From positions 3,122,612 to 3,186,611 of the forward strand of contig OZ038382.1 of assembly GCA_964036045.1 (NCBI GenBank): DNA of 64,000 nucleotides, in the 5' to 3' direction. Both the position numbers and the translations under genes were made by a program. This stretch comes from Eutreptiella sp. 'Long Island Sound 2002' (taxonomy: Eukaryota > Euglenozoa > Euglenophyceae > Eutreptiales > Eutreptiaceae). This document shows positions 44,456-56,382 of the stretch, in pieces; the first letter of the stretch is position 1, and each line of letters starts with the position of its first letter. The notes under the pieces were generated by a model that saw only the letters and a program-made list of their open reading frames with translations, made no database searches and was not told the DNA's origin.

Positions 44456-44765
44456 GATCATCATGTATGTCTCAAAAAGTTGCAAAGGGAGCGGGGGGTT
44501 ACAAGGAGTGCTACTGCACCAAGCCAACCCCTGAGAGGCAGTGCCTGTATTTTGCGCAGTAGGTTATTCCGCCACCTTAGCCAGAGCCCATGTTCACAAC
44601 TTCATACAATAGGAGTTTCGGGACTGATGCGCGCAGTGGCCCTCTTTCCTTGTTGCTTGGTGCATGCAGTGAGGAGGTACCCTATGCAGAGATGTCTTGA
44701 ATGTGGAAGGTTTTGGGTGCATTGCTGCACTAATTGCCCCCCTTTCACTTCAGTGTTTACAACCC

Positions 44766-45203
44766 ATGCCTAACAAGTGTGTTTGTTGGGCAGATGCAAC
44801 CGTGCCAGTGGCTGAACTGGGCGACGCTCTCCAACGTGCTGATGTTGCAATGTACCCACGGTGCCCAAATATTTGCACAACATGTTTCCACATCCTCCTG
44901 GAAAGTGCCCTGCCTGCTCCGGAACCGACGCCGAGTGTACCTGTTGAAGACCTAACGCGTCCCCCCACCGTCCCCCCCAGCCCTGCCACTGGTCATGCCC
45001 CTTCCAGTTCGCTAGACAACGGTTCCACTGCCGGTTCGGCAAACAACAATTCCACCGATGACAGGCGCAAGGCTTCTGAGATCCTCCTTTCACCTGCGAA
45101 CCAGGCACGTGCAAAGGCCTTTGAGAAATTTACGGGCCAGAAGTTTTCCGGAGAGCAGTGTGTCTTTCTGCGGGTGTGTGGTCAGTACATGGAAGAGGAA
45201 TGA
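44766..45203 (+). CDS. Hypothetical protein, 145 residues, Cys-rich N-terminus and Pro/Ser linker
   Basis: ATG at 44766 to TGA at 45201-45203. The N-terminus has MPNKCVCWAD, then ADVAMYPRCPNICTTCFHIL, with five cysteines in pair-like spacing that could bind zinc. It is followed by a Pro/Ser/Thr-rich linker (about residues 52-95) and a C-terminal segment KASEILLSPANQARAKAFEK with CVFLRVCGQYMEEE. The composition is gene-like, with no stop or shift. The preceding CAG at about 44800 could also be a splice acceptor, so it may be one exon of a larger gene. No family recognised. Confidence 0.42.
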   Translation: MPNKCVCWADATVPVAELGDALQRADVAMYPRCPNICTTCFHILLESALPAPEPTPSVPVEDLTRPPTVPPSPATGHAPSSSLDNGSTAGSANNNSTDDRRKASEILLSPANQARAKAFEKFTGQKFSGEQCVFLRVCGQYMEEE

Positions 45204-45290
45204 CAGTGATCCCCACTGTTTGCCTGTCCACACAAGCAGTGTGTCGTAGTTGCTTAGTGGGGACGTCTTTTCAGATGCAGAGTGATCCAG

Positions 45291-45715
45291 CCAGGTTTTT
45301 TTCTGCTCATATCTTCCGCAATGCAACGTGCCACCCACCTTCCTTTGCATTGCTGCAGTGTCGGACAGCCATAGTCATCAACTCTTGGGACGTTTGCATC
45401 CCAACGCATCCGTTTCTGTATTGTATGCTCATTTTTTGGAGCTTGGCAGTCTGCCCAGTCAGTCGCAAGTTCCAGATTCCTTGCTCAGACTTTGCTCCAA
45501 GTGAGATTTTTTCACGGTTTTTTCTGCTCTTTTCTTCTGCAGTGCATTGTGCCACCCACGTGCCTGTGCTGCAGTATCTGCCAGCCATAATGATCAACTC
45601 CTGAGAACCTTTATTCAACACATCCGTTCCTGCATTATATGCTGATTTTCTGCCGCTTTTGCTGTCTGCCCAGTCAGTCCCAACGTTCAGATTCCTTGCT
45701 CAGACTTTGTTTAGA
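45291..45715. repeat. Diverged tandem duplication, unit about 215 bp
   Basis: Unit 1 (45291-45500) and unit 2 (45511-45715) share in order GGTTTTTTTCTGCTC, GTGCCACCCAC, TGCTGCAGT, CAGCCAT, ATCAACTC, CCGTTTCTGTATT, CTGCCCAGTCAGTC and AGATTCCTTGCTCAGACTTT. Differences are scattered substitutions and small indels. Confidence 0.85.
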
Positions 45716-47289
45716 GGCATTATTCGGTGCACAAAGATGCGTGGTATTACCTTGTAGAGGTTGTTTTCAAGCACTACTCAGTGGGTGCACAATTTTGCCC
45801 ATAATTTCATGCTCAAGTTTTGCTCTTTCCAAATGTCTTCAGATGGCGGTCAACATGGACGGACCAAGGTGCGCAGAGGGAGGGATGCTCGTTCTGTATT
45901 TGTTTGGCATATCCAAAAGTCCACGGCATCTTAGCACTTCTCCACAAGGAAGGCGTCTTGTGCATCATTTGCACAGCCCGACGCCATCAAGTGGGTTACG
46001 TCATCTTCACGTAATGTAGTGTGTACTGCAACAGCACGTTCTGCAACTGCTCAGCCATCTGCTCCGGTCTTGTTTGCATACGTTACCGTTCTTTGCTTTG
46101 TGCCTTGTTTATCAGGGTTTGCTAAGGAATGTGGATGATTCATCTCGTCGGGTGCTCCTAGGAACTGCATTTCTGCCTCCCCTGCCCACCCCCGGCTTTA
46201 TGTTCTTTTAGTTTTACCAAAATCTCACTTTTTACCTGGCCATCTAAAAAAAAGGATTCTGCTTTTTTTTGGCTGTTCTTGCTCATTTTTTTGGCTGGTT
46301 TGATTTAAATTTTAGCATTTTCTTTTCATTTTAGCGCATGTAAAAGAAGATTTTGCATCTAAGGGGGCGTATTGTGTGCTGTGCACAAAGTTTGTATAGG
46401 ACCATGCCCAACCTGCATAGTAGTGCCTAGTACCCGTAACAATGAGCCTTGTTATCCATTTATGTGAGTTGCGTGCATGCTTTGCCCTCATTTCTAGTGC
46501 ATTGGTAAGTGTGTTAGAAATGAGGGAAATGTTGGTAAGTGTGTCTTATGTGTTGTTGTGCATCTTTTCCTATAGGTTCATGGTATCTTTTTCGAATTTT
46601 TAACGTTTTGTTTGCACTTCCATACTTATGCAGTTGGTCTGTCTTCTGCCGCCCGCCCACCCCCTTTGCCGGGGGTGGGACAGGTCCCTCACCGTGTAGC
46701 AACCCTCCTTTTTGAAACCGGCCTGTCCGCATGTCACAGGGCTGGCCTAACCGTGTTGCGGTGAGTTTTCCTCGGTTTTGGTTGCGGGTCTGTGATTGTG
46801 TGGGGTCCCGCATGCTTGCGGACAGGAAGTCACCGCACCCGTCTATACTACTACCGGTTCATCCGGTCTTGGCGACATTGAGTCACTGCCGTCCCAAGTT
46901 CTATTGGGGTATTCTTGTGCTCCGCCTTTGCAAACATCAGGCTGTCCAACGTTGTGGGGGTGTAGTATGGTTTGTAGAGGCAAGAATATTGCCCATATTA
47001 GCAAAACACCCGAATTTCTTCCTGTCATGTGTGCGTTGTGCCCGCGCTGTGTGCGCATTGCGCACACACGCCCCCTAAAAAAAAAGATTAACCTTGCAGA
47101 AAGATCATGATGTGGTGGTATGTTTTTTTAACGCAGAGGTGCCCCAAGCCCCTACCGCATTGCATCACATGGATTGGTGCAGGAGAATATCGGAGCACCC
47201 CCCATCTCAAATTTCAGGCAACCCTGTCACCAGAGTGTGAATGGGGGGAGGAGGGTAGCTGGACAAAATAGCACATTGGCTGAACAAAA
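45716..47289. other. Stretch without a recognised gene
   Basis: Short ORFs on both strands. A C-rich segment near 46650-46670 and A/T runs near 46250-46360 are visible. No family motif. Confidence 0.35.
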
Positions 47290-47420
47290 TGGCAAGAGTT
47301 AATGGAGTACCCACTAAAAGTTCTTGTGAGTGATGCTTCAGTCTCTGGCCCATATGCTCCAAATCGGTGCAACTCAGCCTTCAAGAAAACCCGAAAAAGG
47401 TCATGCCCTATGCATTTCCT
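47290..47420 (+). repeat. Local repeat, copy 1
   Basis: CCACTAAAAGTTCTTGTGAG, TGATGCTTCAGTCTCTGGCC, CTCAGCCTTCAAGAAAACCC and GAAAAAGGTCA reappear with substitutions at 47735-47840. Confidence 0.75.
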
Positions 47421-47734
47421 TTTTTTCCATACACACATGTTTCCTCGCTTGCATTTTGGTTCGACGTGTTATAAACTGAAGTCGTGCACAATCTTTTCCT
47501 GCCTGCATCTTTTTTGGAGGAGACATTTTTGTATCATGCAAGAAATTTGACAATCATCCAAAGTCAGTGTGCATGTAGTCTATACCGCTTTTTGGAGATG
47601 CCCACGCTAAAGATGAGCTCAACTGCCTCTTGCGACTTGAGTACACCTTTGGAAAAGGCTTGGTACCTCCTTTATCTCCCCTTTGACACGCCAACCTGGT
47701 CTAGTACACTTTGAAAAAAATCTTGGCTGAGCTT

Positions 47735-47840
47735 GGCCCCACTGAAAACTTTTGTGGGTGGTGCTTCAATCTCCGGCCCACATGCGCTCAAATGCCCCGA
47801 CTCAACCTTCAAAAGAACCCGAAAACGGTCACGGAAGCCC
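47735..47840 (+). repeat. Local repeat, copy 2
   Basis: CCACTGAAAACTTTTGTGGG, TGGTGCTTCAATCTCCGGCC, CTCAACCTTCAAAAGAACCC and GAAAACGGTCA match 47290-47420 in the same order and orientation. Confidence 0.75.
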
Positions 47841-49615
47841 ATAACAAATCTTTCAAAATGAATCAAAAAGTTATTTCCTTTGTGTACAAAAACAGATTCA
47901 TCTGGCAGTTATCACCCTCCTTTTGCGCAGCTAAATTGGCAATCATGTGCTCATGTGCCGGTGCGCAAGGCCCGCACCGACACTCACCACTAAAACAACG
48001 AGAAATGTCATGCAGAGAAATGTCATGCAAAATGTATTTTTTCTCTGCTTTGTATCGGGTGTTTCGGGAGAAAACTTTTCGTGTATGAAACATCCTATAC
48101 GAAACATCTCAAATCATATTGGTTCCTTGGAGACTCCCCTCTTTTTGACCCTCTTTTTGACCACAAATTGCCTTGGACAGATTGAGCGTAAAGAATCATT
48201 GAGGCAACAGTAGGCCAAACTCAAAATGCCAAGGGCTGCTCCGGCATTGATATTGCTAAAGTACAGATTTCGGCACCCAAGCTGAACAAATGGAAGTCAG
48301 CACAGATAGATATGCACACCCTTCCTTGGAGGTTTTCTTTGATGGGACAAATGTGCTTTTCGAAATTGAGTGAATCTCTTTAATAAGAGAAAAGGAGGGA
48401 GGGGTTGCCCATGATAAGATAACCAGGGATAGTTGGGTCCAGTGTTGGAGATCATCTTGGGCATTGAAAGAGAGCGGAGGTTTCACCTGCACACTAGTAG
48501 CGCCTGGTCTCAGAAACTGTCTCTACCAAAAACGCATGGTGGGCATGTGTAATGTGTAGACTTCTTATCAACCCTCCTTGGGAGGTGCAAATCGTTGATT
48601 GCGAAGATATGTTGCACAACATCCTTGCAAAATATAACGGTGAAAGAACACCTCACATGTCTATGTGTGCATGGTTTCAAAAAAAATTGAAAACACCAAA
48701 GCAGACTTTGACCAGTGGTTGCTTGCATTAAGAAGTGGAGCAATGTTCCCATTGGATCCCGGCGTTTGCCAAAGAAGGAGGAGACACGCTGCACCAAATC
48801 AGGACAAATCATCCAACTCAGACTGGGTGTGGACAGAAAACTGCCTGAAAGTGAAAACGCAAACAATTGTTTGAGCACAAACAAAGAATTTTGTCTAGTA
48901 GGATATTGTGAATGAACGGGTGCGGCATGAGGCGAGACTCAACGACTACTACTAACACAAATCAATCTTAGCCTTTTTCAACACCCATCTCCAATTACCC
49001 TTCAAAAGAATATTTTGACCAATCGTCCATCACACTCTACATAACTCACCAACCTTTTATAAATTGCTAACAACCGTTCACAGTCTGCACAACAATCTTT
49101 GTGGTCCATTCTCCGGCCATTGTGGCAGCGGGGGAACATCATAAAGAGGGGGACATTATAACGGGCTAAAAGAACATTTGTTTGAGCAGTCAAAATATGC
49201 AACAAATGTGGTGGACAGCAACATATCCTAAGTATCGCAAACTTGAAGAAATCAAAAACAAAAACATATTTGGCAACTGCTTCTACCAAACATGCCACCC
49301 ACCACATTCAATAACAGACCGGCGACCATTTTTTTTCGGCCTTTATTCTCCTAGCCTTATCAAGAGGTGCCAAAAATGGTGCTTTTGAAGTCAACTGCCA
49401 ACACCCATTCTTGCCATCCTACAAGGTTCCGTTGCGAACCAATGGTGCAAAATCTTGTGGCATTTTTTCTTTTACTTGTGGTCCGCAGAAGGTTTTGATG
49501 CCGCATGCGCCGCAAATGTCGCCTATCTCCATGATGCTTGTTGTGTGTGATATGATTCTTTTTCTATGCTTTGCTAGAAATACGGTGCTGCAACAGCGCA
49601 GCTAGGAACAAGAAA
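47841..49615. other. Stretch without a recognised gene
   Basis: AT-richer sequence with short ORFs only. A small repeat, AGAAATGTCATGC, occurs twice near 48001-48025. Confidence 0.35.
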
Positions 49616-49820
49616 GCACCACAGGGAACCAGAAGGAAGCACGAGGAACTGCAAAGAACCACAAAGAACCACAAAGAACCACAAAGAGCCGCAAAGAACT
49701 GCGAGGAACTACAAAGAACCACACGGAACCGCAAGAAACCACACAGAACCGCAAAGAACCAGAAAGAAACACAAAGAACCGCAGGGAACGACACGAAACC
49801 ACAAAGAACCACAACAAAGC
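49616..49820. repeat. 11-bp minisatellite (ACCACAAAGAA type)
   Basis: About 18 imperfect tandem copies of ACCACAAAGAA, with variants such as ACCGCAAAGAA, ACCAGAAGGAA and ACTGCGAGGAA. Because 11 is not a multiple of 3, it yields hydrophobic Phe/Val/Leu/Cys repeats on the minus strand and Lys/Glu/Arg repeats on the plus strand. These ORFs are artefacts. Confidence 0.9.
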
Positions 49821-52744
49821 GAAATGCACATTCACAAGTAACGAAGGAGAGCATGCAATGAAATTCGCAGCAATGCTAATCGATGACGGCATGGACAGAT
49901 ATAGGGAAGCAGTTTGCCAAATAGTCGCCACGTAATTAGAGCTGGACTCACCCAGACCCCCTCCCACCAAGCCCGTGGGTCAACGCTACAGACAATCGGA
50001 TTTTGTGCTCAAGGAATCGCGTGTTTGGAACGGAATGACGGGGAGTGGTGGTGACAAGTGACAAAAAAATCCCGCACAGCAGCACCCTCGGTTACCACCT
50101 CGTCCTTTCTACAACCCTCCTTGCAGCCTAACTCCAAGACCCCAGGCAGAGGATTTTAATCGGAGACGTGTCCTGAAACACCCTTTGGGCCTTGAATTGG
50201 GGTTATGGACTGGCCCCTTTCCGGTTGAGGATACCAACCCGCAGAAACAGGTGCTGTCATGTCGGGCACCAAAGGGTGTTCGGAGGCGGCTTGGCGTAAA
50301 AAGCGTTGCTTGTGTTCGTGAATATCTTAACCATGTTGTACAAGAAATTCGCTGGACTGACAGGTTGAATCCTTTGAACCATTTTGAGGAACAATTGTCG
50401 AGAGGTGCACTAATGCCCTCCAATGTGGGCGCTCTGTCACTGCAAAACTCCCGCCAAGAGACAATTTATCATTGATGCATTTGCGGCACCCATGCGAACA
50501 GCGGTAAATGGTTTCTCGAATATCTCATGGGACAACCCTGTTTGCAGCCGCTGTGAAAGACCAGGCTGGCGTGCCTTTGTGTGCGGAACCGCAGTATATC
50601 TCACACATCAACGGCGCTATTGGGGCATATTTTCCCATTTTCCGTTCTTTATGACACATTTCACGGACTCCATGCCCATCAGTTCCATTGGTGGCATATG
50701 GAGCGCTGACTTGTGGAATTCTCAGTATGCGGCGCATGTTTACAAGGTAACTGTTGCCGTTGATATGTCGGGATAGTTAATACAAAAGTAGCATGGCGCG
50801 CGCCAGGCAAACACCCTCCTACAACCGCCTCCTGCCCCCCCCCCCCCCTTTGCTGCAGGCCCGTCCCCCCGTGCTGCGGGCACTGTGCCCTCCGGCACTC
50901 CGAGGCTGGTGACGTGGGCATCATTGTGCAGACTGCAGCAAATCGGGACGATGCATTCGAACCACCTTCTCGACCCACACTTACCCTATGCGCTATGCCA
51001 TTGCTATACCCATGATTCGCGAGGGAGCCCCAGTGAACGACGATGATGCATTGCCCTCCAGAGACGGAAATTCTGTTGCTTGGCTCGTTGGATGAATGTG
51101 CATCAGCTCTGCAGTGGTCAGTGAAGGCAACCGCAAAGACAAACCATGTCGTCTGGCAGAAGTAAATTTGGCCGAAAGTGAGGGGTTTAAGGAAAACTGT
51201 GGCCGCCCAAGTTGATCCAGTCGTTCAGGCTGAGTGATGAGCTGCCGTCGGTTCTTTGGGGTGGAGGGTGACGACTGTTGGGGGTGAGGCTGCCGCAGAA
51301 TTCTTTGCTCGCAAGCATGGGGGGTGATGTTACGACGTCCGCTTGTTCTCATTTCCAACGCACTGCACGAGCACATCGCAGCATGGCTGACATCATTTCG
51401 GGTGACATGTCGATTAGTTGTGATCTGCCAATTCCGGCGCATGGGATGTAGCGTCAGCGTCAGGAGAGGGGCATGCGTTGGTCTGAGGCTTCGTTGGGTG
51501 GCCGGGTGGGTGCGGCCAGAGGCCCGATTAGGTCAAAATGCCCCCCTCCCCCCCGCCACCGGAGCTTTTTGGGGCTCGATGCTGATCTGGATCACTGCAC
51601 CGGCCCAAGGGGCTTTTTGGCTTTCTCTGGGCTCAGAATGGGGCAGATGTTGATTTTTTCGTTGTGCAGCGATGCGCGTCATGTTCTATGACCAGGAGAT
51701 GGCCACTGTACAGTCTCTAACCGGTCTCTCCAAAAGAGGCTCTCTGGCGAGTGATTCCATCCAAGGACTGAATGGTCAGATTTGTTGCCAAAACCCATTT
51801 AGCTCGGGAAAGAGTTCTGTGCCTCTGTCTGGCTGCTGGCGCGCAACGGCGTTTCCTCGTGTCCCGTGTAACCTGCCTCAGGCCTCCACCCCGACCTTCG
51901 TATGGCAATGCGTCTGCCATGAGCAGTCACACCTGACATCCGTTGGCTGGAGTCGCTCCTGCCACCCGTGCTCTGGCATTCCTTTGTGGAGTTTCTTTGA
52001 TGGACGGCGCCCTTCTCCTGTGGAGCTGTGGGCTGCCGCTATGCAGAGGTTTCGGACAGGGGTTCGGCCTTCCGCAGCTGCAACCCCCCCGACCAGACCC
52101 AACGCAGTGTGCCTCCCTCCCCGGAGCGTCGGCGTTGCCCTGCCTGTCGGCTCTTGCCGCTGCAGTACACACAACAAATGAGACAAAAGTCTGCCCTCTC
52201 TGGACCCGCCCCGAAACATTTGTCGCCTTCAGCACCGAGTCGCAGTGACCCAGGCCACAGGCCCGAGGCGAGGGACGAGGGGGCAGGAGGGGTGGTAAAT
52301 GCAACCAACCGTCTCCCTTGCGCCAGCTCTGCTGCGGGGAGGGGGGCTCCGGTCCGCGCAGCCGGGACAACAGCCTTGAGAAAACGTCCATGAGAACATC
52401 ACAGGCTGTGGCAGACAGTGCCCCGAGCCCAGCACCACAGCAGAAGGGCCGAAGTCTTCGGGACCCCGGTTGAGGGGCAAGCCCAGCAAGAGCCAACCCA
52501 GAGCCCACGACACATCAAGATAAACCAAACTTTGGCCATGAGGCCCCAGGAGCATCAAGACGCTGGGCCCCGAGGCTAACCACATCTGACGATGGAATAA
52601 AAACTTATGTAAAGAATACAACTGACCTGCCTCAAACCGAACTTCGTCACTTAATGATCTCGTGGGTCTAAAGCACCATGTGCCAGACTACCATGCTACA
52701 CATCACCACGGTCCCTGATTTAATAAGCCACCAGTTGACTGGCT
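49821..52744. other. Stretch with one protein-like ORF, otherwise unrecognised
   Basis: A plus frame ending at a TGA at 50473-50475, without an ATG, reads SVACVREYLNHVVQEIRWTD, RLNPLNHFEEQLSRGALMPS and NVGALSLQNSRQE. It could be an exon, but I do not know the family. Bases 50777-50850 hold a GCGCGC block and C run resembling 18665-18736. From 51900 to 52500 the sequence is GC-rich, with long open frames on both strands that I do not support as genes. Confidence 0.35.
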
Positions 52745-55700
52745 TCACTTGGTCTTATCCAGCAAACAAACATTCTGCACTGACATTGCAGTGGGTGGGG
52801 TAATGCTCTTGCACATGTCATACACAGTCAGTGCAGCCACACTCACTCCGGTAAGAGCCTCCATCTCGACGCCGGTCTTGCCTTCTAAACCACACGTGCA
52901 TTCGATGACCTAGAGAAGCGCGAAGGCCCACGTGTTTCGTGAGAAACTGTAGGGCTGATGCCGTGCAAGTTTTGGAGGCCCCTACCCACCTGGTTGGTCC
53001 ACAGATACGCTCAAAACCCGATGGTCACTGCTGCTGATGCTGCAGCACGGTGCTGGTCCAGGGAGGTTGGATTGCATGTCAGACCCCAATTGGTGTTCCA
53101 GGCTACCAGGTGTTCAGATGTCGCTTTCTGGCCCGTCCCAGATCGAGGGCATACACATCCGCTGCCGCACTGTGCTGCATTTACAATATATTCCAAAGGT
53201 TGACGTTGCTGGGTTGCGCCGCTACTCAGCAACCCTTTGCTGCGCACGCCACTGATCTTCACTGGAACATACTACATGTCCCAAAAACGCGAGGTGTGCA
53301 CGGTTTTCAACCCAGGGACAATTTACAGCGAGTACTTGGCTTTGATGCTCGAGATTGGCAGCAAAACCAGACGCACCGATGCCCCGTGGATGAGATATGC
53401 ACCAGTGATTCACATCCTCTGCGCAGTACCCATTCTGTGCTTCGGTTGCCATTGGATACGTGATCGATTTTGTTAAAAAAATAAACTCCTCCTGCTGCCC
53501 AATTGCATGCCCCATGTACTGTTCTCGTGCACATGCCCTGCTGCTAGCCTTGGGCACAACCCGTTGCTGCTGCACAGCCCGCTACCGCCCTCGTGCAAAG
53601 CCCCGTACTACCAGTGCTAATGCGTGCTCGAGCGTGTGCTCTTGTCCCCGTGCCAAGCCCCACGAACCCCAGCAATGCAGAAGAGGGACAGTACTATGCG
53701 GTTGTCTTCGCTTGCGATGTGGAAATCACACTTTTGGATGTTCAGCGGGTGGCAAAATGGAATCAGGTCTGCAGTCTTCCTGCAACAGGAACATGGGGAA
53801 AGATCAACGAAGGATTTGGCAATGGCATGAGACCTCGGGATGCTACTGATATGGCCCGCACCATCCCGGTCTTCCGCATACAATTTGACCATCGGGTGTT
53901 CAACAATGCAAAGAAAGTGGCCATCGCGTGATCCATTAGAAATACTGGGCCTGCAACTGTTGGGGAATGGCGTTGATAAGCGCAGGGGGTACAATGCCAT
54001 ATCCGCGAAAACTGGTGAAGACGTGGCCCCCGGAATGTCTCTTGCACAATTTGACGACGGAGAATTTCACAATGTTGCGTCCCCACCCCTTGACGCTGCC
54101 CCCCCCACCCCTCCTCCCACCTCAGTCAGTGCCGGCTCTTCAGGATCTGGTCCTCCCCCCTCACTTCAGGAGGAGTGAATCCCATTCCCATTGTGGCCTC
54201 CATCTGGCACTGCTAGTTTCCATCGTGGCCTCGTATCTTGGCACCGTAATCGGTGCCATGACTGATGAGTGTGGCTTCGCACTCACCCCAGACCAAACAC
54301 CCTGGGCAACCAACCGTGAATTCTGTACTTCTGCGGGGGCCGCAGAGCCCCCCAATACTCTGAAAAGATTCCAAAGGGGACTCCAAATTTCCCCACATCA
54401 CTGCCTTCATCGTCCATCCCCGTTGCTGGTGCCAGCAGCCCTCCCATACCACTCAACCCCGGGCCGTGATGTGCGAAGGGGACCCGCCGACGCCAATGAT
54501 GACGTGGGAAGTGCAACACGGGCCAGGGGGCTCCGGATCACCAAATGTCACCCACAATGCAGTAGTTAGGCACCTGCCCCCCTGCAGTTCTTGTCTCAAG
54601 TGTGATGGTTCCTGGCGCGTTCCTGGGGCCTCCCTCTGGCGCGTTGTTGAAACACATCCGGACAGGAATCCCCTTCACAGACCCTTCACGTGCGCATGAA
54701 GAAACGAATAATACACGAGTGATGATTGCTTTCTCTCATGACGTGCATGTAAATCAATGGTGGTTACGGTACCAAGAAGGCACCCTCCCCATCGCCACAC
54801 GACCCCCTCATCCCGGCGCCCCATCCCTGCACCCACCCCATCCCACCCTCTGGTTCTGTGTTGCAATCCCCACATCAGATGTGGTGGAGAACACCCTCCA
54901 AAGTTCACGGTTTGGGAATGACACAATATGATGCCTCTGCCAGCGCTGGCCCACAGGGACAGCAGTCTGCAATCGTGAGCAAACATCCCACTCTGACCCC
55001 CACCCAAACTGCGCCCCAACTCCCCACCACGAAGGACCTCGACAAACGCGCAGATCGCACAAAAGACATGGCCTACTGCACGGTAAACAACCAGCTTCAT
55101 GGAACCGCCCCCAACACACACCTACCCATCACACTGGGTGGTGTGGCCGCCGGTCACGTGCGACGTGCTGCCGTCAATGAACCGGCCCCCTTTGCACTTC
55201 AGCGAAGCGAGCACCCCCAGGAAAAGCAACGGCCACTGTGAAACCGCAACTCAACCATCCCTCTGCAGTCCGGCGTACGCGGGCAGGAGGGTGCCCACGA
55301 GACACATACTTCACTGCCATGGTACCCGCGACGATGGCGGTAGCAAATACGGGCCCTTTTGGTGTGTGAATTTCCCTATTGAGACAGGAAAATGGTCGGG
55401 CACGAGCGATGCACCAACTCGCCACCCTCAGATGTCGCCCTCATGCATGGCACATGTCTCTGGTATGGTCTTGTTCCGTCGCCATTGTGTATGAGAAAGT
55501 CCGCCTAGCCGCGGTTGTGGCACTACCGTTTCCATGTGACCATCGAAGCAAGGTGGTGGAAAAAATCAAGAATCCCTGCGGCAGGGTACACAATGTGGCC
55601 CTTTGGGTGCTGGGTTTGGAGGAGCGGGGTCCGTATATGGGGGCGTGGCCTTCGAGGAGTTGTGGGGTGCACACCATGCCCTATCTCCTCGCACCTCCCT

Positions 55701-56382
55701 CCCCCTTCCCCCCATTGGCCCACAAGTGACCTAGACCAGGTCACGGAAAAGGCGCGGCATTGAGCATTCATTGTTCTGCAACCAACCAGCCTTCATGGTG
55801 CCGCACATTCACATGCAATACTGTGAGCTGCATGAGACAGGATCCGGATCACTTGTGGGTTGGGGGAGTGCAGTTTTGTGGATGCATTGCTCACGATTGG
55901 CACGTGTTTCCTTCGGCCTCGTGGGGGCTTCGGGGGTGGGGGGGGGTGGCACCCCAGCCGGTCTTTCCTCGGACAAGCCGTTTTTGAGGCAAAGACACAG
56001 GGAGACCCCTCCGATCTATCCATGAACCCTCCCGGGTAGTGGTAGCGTAGTAGAGCTTGGAGAGCTACATAACGAGCCACTCTTGGTCCGGAAATGCTCA
56101 AAGAGCACAAATCTGCGACTTGTGAACCACTACCACGTCGCGGACCCTATGCCTTGCCGCACAATCACACCCGCTTGTGAGTGCATTCATGACAAGATCA
56201 GGGACTTGTAGGGTGGCTTGGGCCTTGGCCGTGCGCAACGTGGACGATTTGTGGTGCACGTCGACCATGCTCGGCATATTCGTGCTGTCCCGGATATGCG
56301 TGAACCCACTCTCGGGACCAGGACATAGCCGCACGGCACTTGAGCCTACACGGAACATGGTTGGTTTGGCCACAATGCACAT
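52745..56382 (-). CDS. Cyclic pyranopterin monophosphate synthase (MoaC/CNX3), four exons
   Basis: Molybdenum cofactor biosynthesis, second half of the first step. Proposed exons (minus): 56171-56382, 55310-55375, 53695-53779, 52745-52909. They total 528 nt, 175 residues, with all phases matching. Introns are 795, 1530 and 785 bp with GT donors (GTGTGA, GTATGT, GTACTG) and AG acceptors (AATAG, TTGCAG, CTCTAG). Motifs in order: [19 protein letters not shown] (27-45), [19 protein letters not shown] (76-94), [11 protein letters not shown] (95-105), [20 protein letters not shown] (133-152) with MCK following. Expected active-site residues Lys77, Cys102, His103, Glu136, Glu138, Asp152 and Lys155 are present. 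Odd points: the family's KGD is KGP here, and the usual GGKSG tail is missing (the protein ends LLDKTK). The first 26 residues could be a targeting peptide; ATG 56358 is an alternative start. No MoaA is fused. Confidence 0.88.

Noticed and set aside
49564-49970. Hydrophobic minus-strand ORF with membrane-like repeats
   Set aside because: Generated by the 11-bp minisatellite, whose length is not a multiple of three. The apparent membrane segments are artefacts.
53763-54086. Minus-strand frame with a faint KGDV-like stretch as an upstream MoaC exon
   Set aside because: The real KG(D/P)VFATA exon was found at 55310-55375, with a perfect GTATGT donor and matching phase.
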